From an uncultured Prevotellaceae bacterium (GTDB lineage Bacteria > Bacteroidota > Bacteroidia > Bacteroidales > Bacteroidaceae): a stretch of 17,128 bases of DNA. The number at the start of each line of letters is the position of its first letter. Within the stretch, counting starts at the first letter, position 1. The DNA lies in NCBI GenBank assembly GCA_947306845.1, contig CAMZHP010000032.1, positions 1 to 17,128 of the forward strand. Direction: 5' to 3'. Under the pieces are notes generated by a model. It was not told the DNA's origin and ran no database searches. It saw nothing but the letters and a program-made list of their open reading frames with translations. Made by a program: the position numbers and the translations under genes. Positions 7,186 through 14,544 of this stretch are shown here, in pieces.

Positions 7186-8127
7186 ATGAGAATCCTGTAT
7201 CCGATAGTTTACGCTTTTTTCTATGTGGTTTCGCTGCTTCCCTTCCGGGTGCTCTACTTCATCTCCGACATCTTTTATGTGTTGGTCTACCGCATTGCTG
7301 GCTACCGCAAGCGTGTGGTGAGGCGTAACCTTGAGACGTCATTCCCAGAAAAAGACACCAAAGAACTGCGCAGCATCGAGCGGGGATTTTACCATTTCCT
7401 CTGTGACTATTTCCTGGAAACCATCAAAATGTTGACCATCACTCCAGAGGAGATGAAGAAGCGTTTGGAGATTCGCGGACTCGATGAGGTAGAGCGATGC
7501 TTTGATCAGGGACAGGATGCTGCTGGCATCCTGGGGCATTACTGTAACTGGGAATACCATTCCGCCACAGGACTGCGCTTTAAACGGCATACCAACGCGG
7601 TGATAGGACTCATCTACCATCCGTTGAGAAATGATGTGATGGACCGTCTCTTCCTTCAAATCCGTGAGCATCTCGGCGGAGTGTGCGTTCCCAAGCGCGA
7701 CATCTTGCGGCACCTGATTACCCTCAGGCGTGAGGGGAAAAAGTCGCTCTGTGGCTATATCTCCGACCAAACACCCAAGTGGGAAAACATTCATCTGTGG
7801 CTGCCCTTCCTCAACCATGAAACAGCGGTTTTCACGGGCGGTGAGAAAATCATGCGCAAGATGAACAACGCTGTTTTCTACCTCGACATGGAACGGCCGA
7901 AAAGAGGGTATTATGTAGTCACTTACCGGCTTATCACACGCCAACCGGCGGAGATGGAGCCTGACGGCATCACGCGACGCTTCTTTGAGATGCTGGAGCA
8001 GACCATCCGCCGTGACCCCCGTTTTTACCTCTGGAGCCACGACCGATGGAAACGTACTCATGAGGAGTTCGACCGCCGTTTTCAAGTGGTCAACGGCAAG
8101 GTCCTGCCAAAGGATAACCTTTCTTAG
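7186..8127 (+). CDS. LpxL/HtrB-like lipid acyltransferase
   Basis: This 313-residue protein belongs to the lysophospholipid/lipid A late acyltransferase family, which transfers a secondary acyl chain to a lipid A precursor at the cytoplasmic face of the inner membrane. An N-terminal membrane anchor (about residues 3-40, IVYAFFYVVSLLPF) is followed by a basic stretch (YRKRVVRRN). The catalytic H-x4-D/E motif is H118 to E123 in GHYCNWE, and a later conserved SDQTPKW (about 195) resembles the family's substrate loop. The ATG at 7186 is chosen because the family N-terminus starts here, and an in-frame TTG at 7147 lies inside the promoter. It forms a divergent pair with the LPS-kinase-like gene. 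An acyltransferase for another lipid, such as an aminolipid, remains possible. Confidence 0.9.
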   Translation: MRILYPIVYAFFYVVSLLPFRVLYFISDIFYVLVYRIAGYRKRVVRRNLETSFPEKDTKELRSIERGFYHFLCDYFLETIKMLTITPEEMKKRLEIRGLDEVERCFDQGQDAAGILGHYCNWEYHSATGLRFKRHTNAVIGLIYHPLRNDVMDRLFLQIREHLGGVCVPKRDILRHLITLRREGKKSLCGYISDQTPKWENIHLWLPFLNHETAVFTGGEKIMRKMNNAVFYLDMERPKRGYYVVTYRLITRQPAEMEPDGITRRFFEMLEQTIRRDPRFYLWSHDRWKRTHEEFDRRFQVVNGKVLPKDNLS

Positions 8128-8151
8128 TCCTTGTATCTATCATAGAAAAAC

Positions 8152-8227
8152 TCAACACTAAAGTCGCAGAATGGCAGAGTTGCAGAGAAAAAAGAAAAAT
8201 CTCTGTGCCTCTGTATCTCAGTGTTGA
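8152..8227. repeat. Imperfect long hairpin after the acyltransferase gene
   Basis: TCAACACT (8152-8159) pairs with AGTGTTGA (8220-8227), and CAGAGA (8183-8188) pairs with TCTCTG (8200-8205) around an A-rich loop of 11 bases. Intervening stretches of CAGAG/CTCTG character pair only in part. It lies between the acyltransferase stop and the next promoter. It could act as an RNA 3' structure, but there is no T-tract typical of an intrinsic terminator. Confidence 0.6.
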
Positions 8228-8256
8228 TATTAAAGGAATAAAAACTTCGTTTTCAT

Positions 8257-8287
8257 TTTGCATTCCACTCGGTTTACACTATCTTTG
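8257..8287 (+). promoter_or_regulatory. Bacteroidetes-type promoter for the nucleotide-sugar operon
   Basis: TTTG at 8257-8260, 19 bases, then TATCTTTG at 8280-8287, the same spacing and the same -7 octamer as the acyltransferase promoter. The ATG of the aminotransferase lies 28 bases after the box, giving a leader of about 20 bases. Confidence 0.85.
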
Positions 8288-8314
8288 CAAATTAGAATCA
8301 TCAATAGCACAAAT

Positions 8315-9433
8315 ATGATACGATTATCGAAATCTGTAGTGGGCAAGGAAGAGGCTGCAGCCGTTGCTCACATCATCGAGGACATCGGCTATCTGGGCAT
8401 GGGAGAGACCGTGGGTGAGTTTGAGCGTGCCCTCGAGGAGTATATTGGCGGAGGGCGTCGGTGCGTATGTGTCAACAGCGGAACGGCTGCCCTGCATCTT
8501 GCCGTCCAAAGCGTCACACAGCCTGGCGATGAGGTGCTTGTGCCATCGTTCACCTTTGTGGCCTCGATGCAGGCCATTACAGGAGCCGGATGCCGGCCGG
8601 TGTGCTGCGATATCGATCCCGTCACCCTCACCCTCGACCTCCGCGATGCCGAGCGGCGTATCACACCACGCACAAAGGCAATGATGCCAGTTTACTATGG
8701 CAGCAACAGCAGCATGGCACCGCAATATCAGGCTTTCGCCCGCGAACATGGACTGAGGCTGGTGGAAGATGCCGCCCATTCTTTTGGCTGCACCTGCGGG
8801 GGCCAGAAAATCGGTTCGACGGGCGATGTGGTGTGCTTCAGCTTTGATGGTATTAAGAATATCACTTCGGGTGAAGGCGGTGCCATTTTCACTTCCGACG
8901 AGGAGGTTTATCAGAAGGTAAGCGACGCCCGTTTGCTCGGTGTGCAGAAAGACTCAGAGAAACGTTATGCGGGCAAGCGGAGTTGGACCTTCGATGTTGT
9001 GGATCAGGGCTATCGCTATCACATGAGCAATATCTTCGCTGCTATTGGACTGGTGCAGTTGTCACGCTTCGAAAAGGAGTTTGCGCCCCGCCGCCGTGCC
9101 ATCGCCATGGAATATACACGTCTTCTGAAGGATAATGCCGACGTGCGTCTCATCCCCATGGACTATGCCCATGACATCGTGCCCCACATCTTCCCGCTGG
9201 AAATCCTCCACGGCAAGCGCCACCTGGTGGAGCAGGCTTTCAAAGAGCACGGCATCCAATATGGCATCCAGTATTTCCCCAACCATCTGCTTAGTTATTT
9301 TAAGAGTGTCTATGCGCTACCCGTCACCGAGGAGGTGTATGGCAGAATCATTTCCATCCCGATGCATCCCGAACTGACAGAAGATGACATCCATCTCATC
9401 TGCGACATCATCAACCAAATCCAACAGATATGA
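8315..9433 (+). CDS. DegT/DnrJ/EryC1-family sugar aminotransferase
   Basis: This 372-residue PLP enzyme of the DegT/StrS class transfers an amino group from glutamate (usually) to a keto-sugar nucleotide. VNSGTAALHLA (about residues 52-62) forms the phosphate-binding region, and VEDAAHSFG (about 150-158) carries the PLP-ring aspartate. The Schiff-base lysine is K181 in SFDGIKNITSGEGGA, so this is an aminotransferase rather than an RfbH/DdhC-type dehydrase, which lacks this lysine. The ATG at 8315 (MIRLSKSVVG) is chosen over a possible upstream start at 8258, which would sit inside the promoter. It overlaps rfbF by ATGA, so translation is probably coupled. The sugar and the position aminated are unknown; a UDP- or CDP-4-keto sugar is likely. 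Confidence 0.92.
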   Translation: MIRLSKSVVGKEEAAAVAHIIEDIGYLGMGETVGEFERALEEYIGGGRRCVCVNSGTAALHLAVQSVTQPGDEVLVPSFTFVASMQAITGAGCRPVCCDIDPVTLTLDLRDAERRITPRTKAMMPVYYGSNSSMAPQYQAFAREHGLRLVEDAAHSFGCTCGGQKIGSTGDVVCFSFDGIKNITSGEGGAIFTSDEEVYQKVSDARLLGVQKDSEKRYAGKRSWTFDVVDQGYRYHMSNIFAAIGLVQLSRFEKEFAPRRRAIAMEYTRLLKDNADVRLIPMDYAHDIVPHIFPLEILHGKRHLVEQAFKEHGIQYGIQYFPNHLLSYFKSVYALPVTEEVYGRIISIPMHPELTEDDIHLICDIINQIQQI

Positions 9434-10203
9434 AAACAGTCATTTTGGCCGGCGGCTTCGGCACGCGGCTGTCGGAATACACCAAGCTGATTCCCAAACC
9501 CATGGTGGAGATCGGCGGCAAGCCCATCCTTTGGCATATCATGAACCATTATTCTCGCTATGGCTTCAAGGATTTTGTCATCGCCCTGGGCTACAAGGGC
9601 GAGGTCATCAAGAACTATTTCCTGCAATACTATGCCCAGAACAACGACTTCACCATTGACCTGGCAACGGGCAAGGTGGAGTACATCCAGGAACATACGA
9701 AGGACTGGCGCGTGACACTCGTTGATACTGGCGAGGGCTCGATGACCGGTGGACGCATCCGCAGGCTGAAGCATGTCATCGGCAACGAGGACTTCATGAT
9801 GACCTATGGAGATGCCGTCGCTGATGTCAACATCGCACAATTGGTGGAATACTACCGCCAGTCAAAGGTGCTGGCCATGGTCACCGCCGTCCACCCCACT
9901 GCCCGTTTCGGAGAGATACAGATTGATGACAGCGACTTCGTACGTTCTTTTAAGGAGAAACCCCAACTGAACCAAGGTTGGATCAATGGCGGTTTTTTTG
10001 TGTTGAACCCTAAGGTGTTCGATTACATCGACAACGACCTCACCACCTTTGAGCGCGAACCGCTGGAGCGGCTTGCTGCCGAGGGACAGTTGAAAACCTT
10101 CCGCCATGAGGGGTTCTGGCAGTGCATGGATACCGTTCGCGACCGCGACCTGCTCAACCAGATGTGGGAGGAGGGAAATGCTCCATGGGCTTTCAATCCC
10201 TGA
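9430..10203 (+). CDS. rfbF: Glucose-1-phosphate cytidylyltransferase
   Basis: RfbF makes CDP-glucose from CTP and glucose-1-phosphate, the entry to CDP-sugars. The 257 residues match the family's length. The N-terminal nucleotide-binding signature LAGGFGTRLSEYTKLIPKPM and the following VEIGGKPILWHIM are typical of RfbF rather than RmlA or GalU. TYGDAVADVNI (about 121-131) carries the metal-binding aspartates, and GWINGGFFVL and EGFWQCMDT close the sugar-binding pocket. The start ATG overlaps the aminotransferase stop. No CDP-glucose 4,6-dehydratase (rfbG) follows, unlike classical CDP-dideoxysugar clusters. Confidence in the family is high; glucose-1-phosphate as the real substrate is inferred from the family. 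Confidence 0.93.
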   Translation: MKTVILAGGFGTRLSEYTKLIPKPMVEIGGKPILWHIMNHYSRYGFKDFVIALGYKGEVIKNYFLQYYAQNNDFTIDLATGKVEYIQEHTKDWRVTLVDTGEGSMTGGRIRRLKHVIGNEDFMMTYGDAVADVNIAQLVEYYRQSKVLAMVTAVHPTARFGEIQIDDSDFVRSFKEKPQLNQGWINGGFFVLNPKVFDYIDNDLTTFEREPLERLAAEGQLKTFRHEGFWQCMDTVRDRDLLNQMWEEGNAPWAFNP

Positions 10204-10290
10204 TTCATAGGAATTTGAGGTGAAGACTTCAGTCCAGTAACCTCCTTGATATCTTAACTATTTGATATTGAACAATATATTATTATCATT

Positions 10291-11382
10291 ATGGAAAAAA
10301 TATTAACCAGCGACATTAGCTATACGCTCGGCAAATTGTCAGAGGGGGAGCGCGCACGGTTCAACGGTTCCACCGTCCTGATCACCGGATGCGCCGGATT
10401 CCTCGGCTATTATTTCATGCATTTCTTCAGCCAGACGGCAGAGGAACTGGGCATCAAAAAAGTCATCGGTCTCGATAACTTCATGCTCGGCTATCCAGCA
10501 TGGATTACCAAACTGGAAAGCAACCCGCGCATCAGCATCCAGAAATTTGACATTATTCGCGACAATATTGCTGATGTAGAGGCTGCCGATGAGGCTGACT
10601 TCATTATCCACATGGCTTCTATCGCCTCTCCCATGTTCTACCGCAAATATCCCATCGAGACACTCGACGCCAATATCTGGGGACTGCGCTCTCTGCTTGA
10701 CTTCTACAGTGTGAGAAATGTCAGAGGCTTCCTCTTTTTCTCTTCTAGCGAGCTGTACGGAGATCCCGATCCAGAGCATGTACCCACATCAGAGGACTAC
10801 AATGGCAATGTGTGTGCTACTGGGCCTCGGGCATGCTATGACGAGTCAAAGCGCTTCGGTGAGACAATGTGCATGCTTTTCGCACAGAAATTCAACATGC
10901 CCATCGGTGTGGCACGTCCTTTCAACAACTATGGACCGGGAATGCGCATCGGCGACAAGAGAGTGCCCGCCGACTTCGCCCTGGCCATCATGGAGGACCG
11001 CGACATTGAAATCCTCTCCGACGGGTCACCCACCCGCACTTTCTGCTATATCGCTGACTCTATCTGCGGTTATCTGAAAATCATGCTCCACGGAGAGTAT
11101 GGATATTATAACATTGGCATTGAAAAACCTGAGATCACCATCGCGCAGTTGGCTGAGATCTACGTCAAGGCAGGACGGGAGATATTCGGTTATACAGGTG
11201 AGGTGAAATATGCTGTCTCCGAGGACAAGGAGTATCTCACCAACAACCCGCAGCGGCGCTGCCCCAACATCGACAAGGCAAGGCGCGAACTGGCTTACAA
11301 CCCCGCCATTCTCGTGGAGGAGGGTGTGGCACGCTTCCTGCAATTCCTTAAAGAGAGTGAGGAGGGAGAGTACAAATGGTAA
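10291..11382 (+). CDS. UDP-glucuronate-decarboxylase-like extended SDR (NAD-dependent epimerase/dehydratase family)
   Basis: This 363-residue nucleotide-sugar SDR has the NAD-binding motif TGCAGFLG (G33-x2-G36-x2-G39) and catalytic Y183/K187 in GPRACYDESKR. The strand before the active site reads SSSELYGDP (S151-S153, E154). Ser-Glu there is what UXS and the ArnA decarboxylase domain have; dTDP-glucose-type 4,6-dehydratases have Asp-Glu. GSPTRTFCYIADS (about 248) also resembles UXS. I therefore favour decarboxylation of a nucleotide-glucuronic acid to a 4-keto-pentose or xylose, but a 4-epimerase or another role is possible. An unusual leader of about 25 residues precedes the Rossmann fold. 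It overlaps the dehydrogenase gene by seven bases and follows rfbF by 87 bases. Confidence 0.82.
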   Translation: MEKILTSDISYTLGKLSEGERARFNGSTVLITGCAGFLGYYFMHFFSQTAEELGIKKVIGLDNFMLGYPAWITKLESNPRISIQKFDIIRDNIADVEAADEADFIIHMASIASPMFYRKYPIETLDANIWGLRSLLDFYSVRNVRGFLFFSSSELYGDPDPEHVPTSEDYNGNVCATGPRACYDESKRFGETMCMLFAQKFNMPIGVARPFNNYGPGMRIGDKRVPADFALAIMEDRDIEILSDGSPTRTFCYIADSICGYLKIMLHGEYGYYNIGIEKPEITIAQLAEIYVKAGREIFGYTGEVKYAVSEDKEYLTNNPQRRCPNIDKARRELAYNPAILVEEGVARFLQFLKESEEGEYKW

Positions 11383-12632
11383 TCACTGTTTTTGGACTCG
11401 GTTTTGTGGGACTGACCACCTCACTAGGATTTGCTGAATATGGTCACAAGGTATATGGCGTGGAAATCAACGCGGCCCGGCTCAGCGGCATACAAGCCGG
11501 AAGACTGCCTTTCTTGGAGCCTGGTCTTGATGAGGCTCTGACACGGCATCTCGGCGACCGCTTCTTTCCCATCAGTACCGAACAGTTGGCACAGGCTGTC
11601 TCAGAGAGCGACTGCATATATTATTGTGTAGGGACACCTTATGGAAAGGACGGACAGGCTGATCTCACCTACTTGTTCAACGCCATTGACCAGACACTGG
11701 AGGTAAGACCTATCGACCGCTATCAGGTGTTGGTGGTGAAATCGACCATTCCGCCATCGACTACCTCAGGGAAAATCATCCCGCACCTGCAAGAGAAAGG
11801 ACTGAAGGTGGGTACAGACATCGGTGTGGCGAACAATCCAGAATTCCTGAGAGAAGGACATTGCTGGGATGACTTCATGAATGCCGATCGCATCGTCCTC
11901 GGAGTGAGTGATGACCGCTCCGCCGAGATGCTGCGCCAGGTGTATGCATCAGTGAAGGAACCTGTCTTCTGTGTCTCTCTCAACACCGGAGAGTTCATCA
12001 AGTATCTTTCCAACACCCTGCTTGCAACCCTCATCAGCTACAGCAATGAGATGAGCATTGTGGCCGACACGATAGGCGGCATCGACACAGCCGAGGCTTT
12101 CCGCATCCTGCACATGGACAAGCGGTGGGGTGGCGCCACCATGGCATCCTACGTCTATCCGGGTTGTGGCTATGGCGGCTATTGCCTGCCCAAGGACACC
12201 AACGCGCTCTATGCTGTGACCCGCACGGCGGGCTTCGATGCGCAGATCCTGCGCCATGTCATCGGCACCAACGACAACATGCCGTCGTTTATTGCACAGA
12301 AAATCATACGTGCTATCGGTGATGACAAGCAGCAGCGCATTGGCATCTTGGGACTCTCGTTCAAACCAGGAAGCGACGATGTGCGCGATACACCGAGTGC
12401 CAAGATCATCCAGGCACTCCTCGATGCCGGCTATTGCAACATCTGCGGCTACGACCCCGTGGCCATCGAAGAGTTCAGAAGCCATTATCCGCTGCCCATC
12501 GATTATGTGGCTGACTACGAAGACATCATCAGCCAGTCGCAGGCACTCGTCATCACCACCGCATGGCCGGAGTTTGGCGATGTGCGAGAGCGTACAGACA
12601 AACCTGTCGTCGACTGTCGGTATATGCTGTAG
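11376..12632 (+). CDS. UDP-glucose 6-dehydrogenase family protein
   Basis: Enzymes of this family oxidise a nucleotide-glucose twice at C6, giving the glucuronic acid with two NAD+. The 418 residues carry the N-terminal GLGFVG (G7-x-G9-x2-G12), NNPEFLREG in the substrate site, and the catalytic cysteine C270 in GYGGYCLPKDTNAL, the form of the motif found in E. coli Ugd. The C-terminal Rossmann domain starts near IGILGLSFKPGSDDVRDTPS. It overlaps the decarboxylase-like gene by seven bases and lies two bases before the amidase. The order suggests that its product feeds the decarboxylase-like enzyme. The nucleotide may be UDP or, given rfbF in the same cluster, CDP. Specificity is not readable from sequence. 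Confidence 0.9.
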   Translation: MVITVFGLGFVGLTTSLGFAEYGHKVYGVEINAARLSGIQAGRLPFLEPGLDEALTRHLGDRFFPISTEQLAQAVSESDCIYYCVGTPYGKDGQADLTYLFNAIDQTLEVRPIDRYQVLVVKSTIPPSTTSGKIIPHLQEKGLKVGTDIGVANNPEFLREGHCWDDFMNADRIVLGVSDDRSAEMLRQVYASVKEPVFCVSLNTGEFIKYLSNTLLATLISYSNEMSIVADTIGGIDTAEAFRILHMDKRWGGATMASYVYPGCGYGGYCLPKDTNALYAVTRTAGFDAQILRHVIGTNDNMPSFIAQKIIRAIGDDKQQRIGILGLSFKPGSDDVRDTPSAKIIQALLDAGYCNICGYDPVAIEEFRSHYPLPIDYVADYEDIISQSQALVITTAWPEFGDVRERTDKPVVDCRYML

Positions 12633-12634
12633 AA

Positions 12635-13267
12635 ATGTCTCTGCCCATGAGCATTCGTCAACATTTTTCAGAATCCTTCTTTGCTGTCCTTGTCTGGGTA
12701 GCGTGCTTCCTCCTTCTTTCATGTGGGAAGAAGACACACGAAAGGCACTATAACGAAATAGTGTATCCGACACAGAACTACTCCCGCCAATTGGTCAATG
12801 ATGTTGAGGGAGTCATACTCCATCACACGGCACTGCCCACCCTCCAGGCATCGCTCGATATGCTCACACTGACAAAAAATATTGTCAGCACCCACTGCAT
12901 CATCGACACCGACGGCACGCGTTATATCCTTGCTGAGCCCGGCATGGTGACCTTCCATGCCGGTAAGTCGGTGCTCAACGGGCGTGAGCGGTGCAACGAG
13001 TTCACCATCGGTGTGGAGTTTCAGGGCAACACGGTGGAAAAACCACTTACAGATGATCAGATCCGCAGTGCGGTGGAATACTTGGTTCCACTGCTGCGTA
13101 TGTATCATATTCCGTTGTCGAATGTGGTGACGCATGAGATGATCCGCAACAACTACATGGAGCTATATCCCGATGACCACCGTGTGAAGGACAAGTGCGA
13201 CATCACCCAGCCTGAATACAAGAGGGTAATGGATGCTTTGAAATTGAAAATTGAATCTGAAGATTGA
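12635..13267 (+). CDS. Lipoprotein N-acetylmuramoyl-L-alanine amidase (Amidase_2/PGRP-like)
   Basis: This 210-residue protein has a lipoprotein signal peptide ending in FLLLSC (lipidated C30 with the ATG at 12635, or C26 if the ATG at 12647 is used). The mature domain resembles amidase_2/PGRP enzymes that cut the lactyl-amide bond of peptidoglycan stems. H63-H64 in GVILHHTA, FHAGKSVLNG, IGVEFQGN and VTHEMIR follow the usual order; the final acidic or cysteine zinc ligand would be in DKCDI. The start at 12635 is chosen because it lies just after the dehydrogenase stop; upstream frame extensions have no signal sequence. It may be co-transcribed with the sugar genes but has no obvious pathway link. 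Its tail KIESED and TGA lie in a degenerate repeat. Confidence 0.85.
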   Translation: MSLPMSIRQHFSESFFAVLVWVACFLLLSCGKKTHERHYNEIVYPTQNYSRQLVNDVEGVILHHTALPTLQASLDMLTLTKNIVSTHCIIDTDGTRYILAEPGMVTFHAGKSVLNGRERCNEFTIGVEFQGNTVEKPLTDDQIRSAVEYLVPLLRMYHIPLSNVVTHEMIRNNYMELYPDDHRVKDKCDITQPEYKRVMDALKLKIESED

Positions 13268-13270
13268 AAA
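13239..13270 (+). repeat. Degenerate stop-codon repeat at the amidase 3' end (site E)
   Basis: TGA occurs at 13239, 13245, 13252, 13258 and 13265, with spacings of 6, 7, 6 and 7. Units resemble the TGAAAAT form seen after the PAP2 gene. The stop at 13265-13267 is the last TGA. The alternation of 6 and 7 makes this the least regular of the arrays. Confidence 0.7.
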
Positions 13271-13277
13271 TCCTATT

Positions 13278-13352
13278 CCCCTCTATAGCATCTATCCCCT
13301 CTATCCCCTCTATAGCATCTATTACATCTATTATTATATCTATTACTTCTAT
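13278..13352. repeat. 9-base pyrimidine-rich tandem repeat before the GH5 gene
   Basis: Nonamers ending in TCTAT follow one another: CCCCTCTAT (13278, 13296, 13305), AGCATCTAT (13287, 13314), TACATCTAT (13323), then TAT, TATATCTAT (13335) and TACTTCTAT (13344). The array fills most of the gap between the amidase stop and the GH5 start. Because nine is a multiple of three, the GH5 frame stays open through it and would read Pro/Ser/Tyr-Leu/Ile-Tyr triplets, but nothing suggests that it is translated. Confidence 0.88.
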
Positions 13353-13373
13353 CACACCAATACCCCAAAAACA

Positions 13374-14528
13374 ATGAAAAAACTATTCTTCTTTCTGGCT
13401 ATTGTAGCCACAGCAGTGTGGTCCCTATCGGGCTGCACCGCCAAGACAGAGACCAATGACGGAGCCAACAATTTCCGCATCAAGCGCGGTACCAACCTCA
13501 GCCACTGGCTGTCACAGTCGGAGGAGCGTGGCGAGGAGCGCCGTGTGCACATTCAGGAGGATGACTTCGAGCGCCTGGAGCAGCTTGGCTTCGACTTTGT
13601 GCGCATCCCTATCGATGAGGTGCAGTTCTGGGACGAGGACGGCAAAAAACTGCCCGAGGCATGGGACCTGCTGACCAATGCTCTCCATCTGGCCGCCAAG
13701 CATCACCTGCGTGCCATCGTCGACCTCCACATTATCCGCTCACATTATTTTAATGCTGTCAACGAAGGTGGCAGCAGCGCCAACACCCTCTTTACCTCTG
13801 ATGAGGCTCAGCAGGGACTGATAGATATGTGGTATCAGCTCTCAGATGTGCTCAAAGGCTTCAGCAACGACTCCGTGGCATACGAATTCATGAACGAGCC
13901 GGTTGCTGACGATCATGAGCAGTGGAATCAGTTGGTGGCCAAGGTGCACAAGGCTCTCCGTGAGCGCGAGCCGCAGCGCACTCTTGTCGTAGGTTCCAAC
14001 CGCTGGCAGGGCTATGAGACGATGAAATATCTGAAGGTGCCTGAGGGCGACAAGAACATCGTCCTCTCATTCCACTACTACAACCCGATGCTCCTGACCC
14101 ATTATGGAGCCTGGTGGACGCCGTTAGGCAAATACACAGGCAAGGTCAATTATCCTGGCGTTCTTGTTTCGAAAGAGGACTACGAGGCTGCTCCCGACTC
14201 ACTGAAGCCGCTATTGGAGCCATTCACCACACAGGAGTGGAATGTCGACAAGATCCGCGAGGACTTCAAGGATGCCATCGAGGTGGCCAAGCGCTACAAC
14301 CTGCAGTTGTTCTGTGGCGAATGGGGCGTTTATGAGCCTGTCGACAGGGAACTGGCTTATCGTTGGACGAAGGATATGCTGAGTGTTTTCGATGAGTTCA
14401 ATATCGCATGGACCACTTGGTGCTATGATGCTGATTTCGGCTTCTGGGATCAGAAGAAGCACGACTACAAGGACAAGCCCCTCGTCGATCTGCTAATGGG
14501 AGCAAAAGGGCTAGAGAAGGTAAATTGA
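13374..14528 (+). CDS. Glycoside hydrolase family 5 lipoprotein (endoglucanase-like)
   Basis: This is a 384-residue predicted secreted lipoprotein. The signal peptide is MKKLFFFLAIVATAVWSLSGC, with lipobox LSGC and lipidated C21. The rest is one TIM-barrel GH5 domain, a retaining beta-glycanase fold. The acid/base is E175 in EFMNEPV, the nucleophile is E316 in LFCGEWGVY, and SFHYYNP supplies the substrate-site His/Tyr. GTNLSHWLS, FVRIPID and IVDLHI are typical early-barrel segments. The ATG at 13374 is chosen for its signal peptide; the frame extends up to 13251 only through a nonamer repeat. It ends 93 bases before a strong terminator and lies upstream of a susC-like gene, so the enzyme probably trims a glycan for import. 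Cellulose, mixed-link glucan or mannan are all possible substrates. Confidence 0.92.
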   Translation: MKKLFFFLAIVATAVWSLSGCTAKTETNDGANNFRIKRGTNLSHWLSQSEERGEERRVHIQEDDFERLEQLGFDFVRIPIDEVQFWDEDGKKLPEAWDLLTNALHLAAKHHLRAIVDLHIIRSHYFNAVNEGGSSANTLFTSDEAQQGLIDMWYQLSDVLKGFSNDSVAYEFMNEPVADDHEQWNQLVAKVHKALREREPQRTLVVGSNRWQGYETMKYLKVPEGDKNIVLSFHYYNPMLLTHYGAWWTPLGKYTGKVNYPGVLVSKEDYEAAPDSLKPLLEPFTTQEWNVDKIREDFKDAIEVAKRYNLQLFCGEWGVYEPVDRELAYRWTKDMLSVFDEFNIAWTTWCYDADFGFWDQKKHDYKDKPLVDLLMGAKGLEKVN

Positions 14529-14544
14529 AGATGGAAATAACTTT

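Noticed and set aside
8315..9433. The DegT-family protein as an RfbH/DdhC-type 3-dehydrase of a CDP-dideoxysugar pathway
   Set aside because: The PLP lysine is present (K181), the protein is shorter than RfbH and no 4,6-dehydratase is nearby.
10216..10246. Small hairpin (GAGGT/ACCTC) after rfbF as a terminator or attenuator
   Set aside because: It has only five pairs, a long loop and no T-tract, so it is too weak to call.
12165..12200. GGYCLPKD instead of GGSCFPKD in the dehydrogenase active site as evidence for a new substrate
   Set aside because: The GYGGYCLPKD form is also that of E. coli Ugd, so it does not by itself indicate unusual specificity.
1763..13352. The tandem repeats as a CRISPR array
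   Set aside because: Units are 7 or 9 bases with no spacers, and no cas genes are present.
13251..13373. N-terminal extension of the GH5 protein through the nonamer repeat
   Set aside because: A normal lipoprotein signal peptide begins at 13374; the extension would bury it behind a Tyr-rich repeat.
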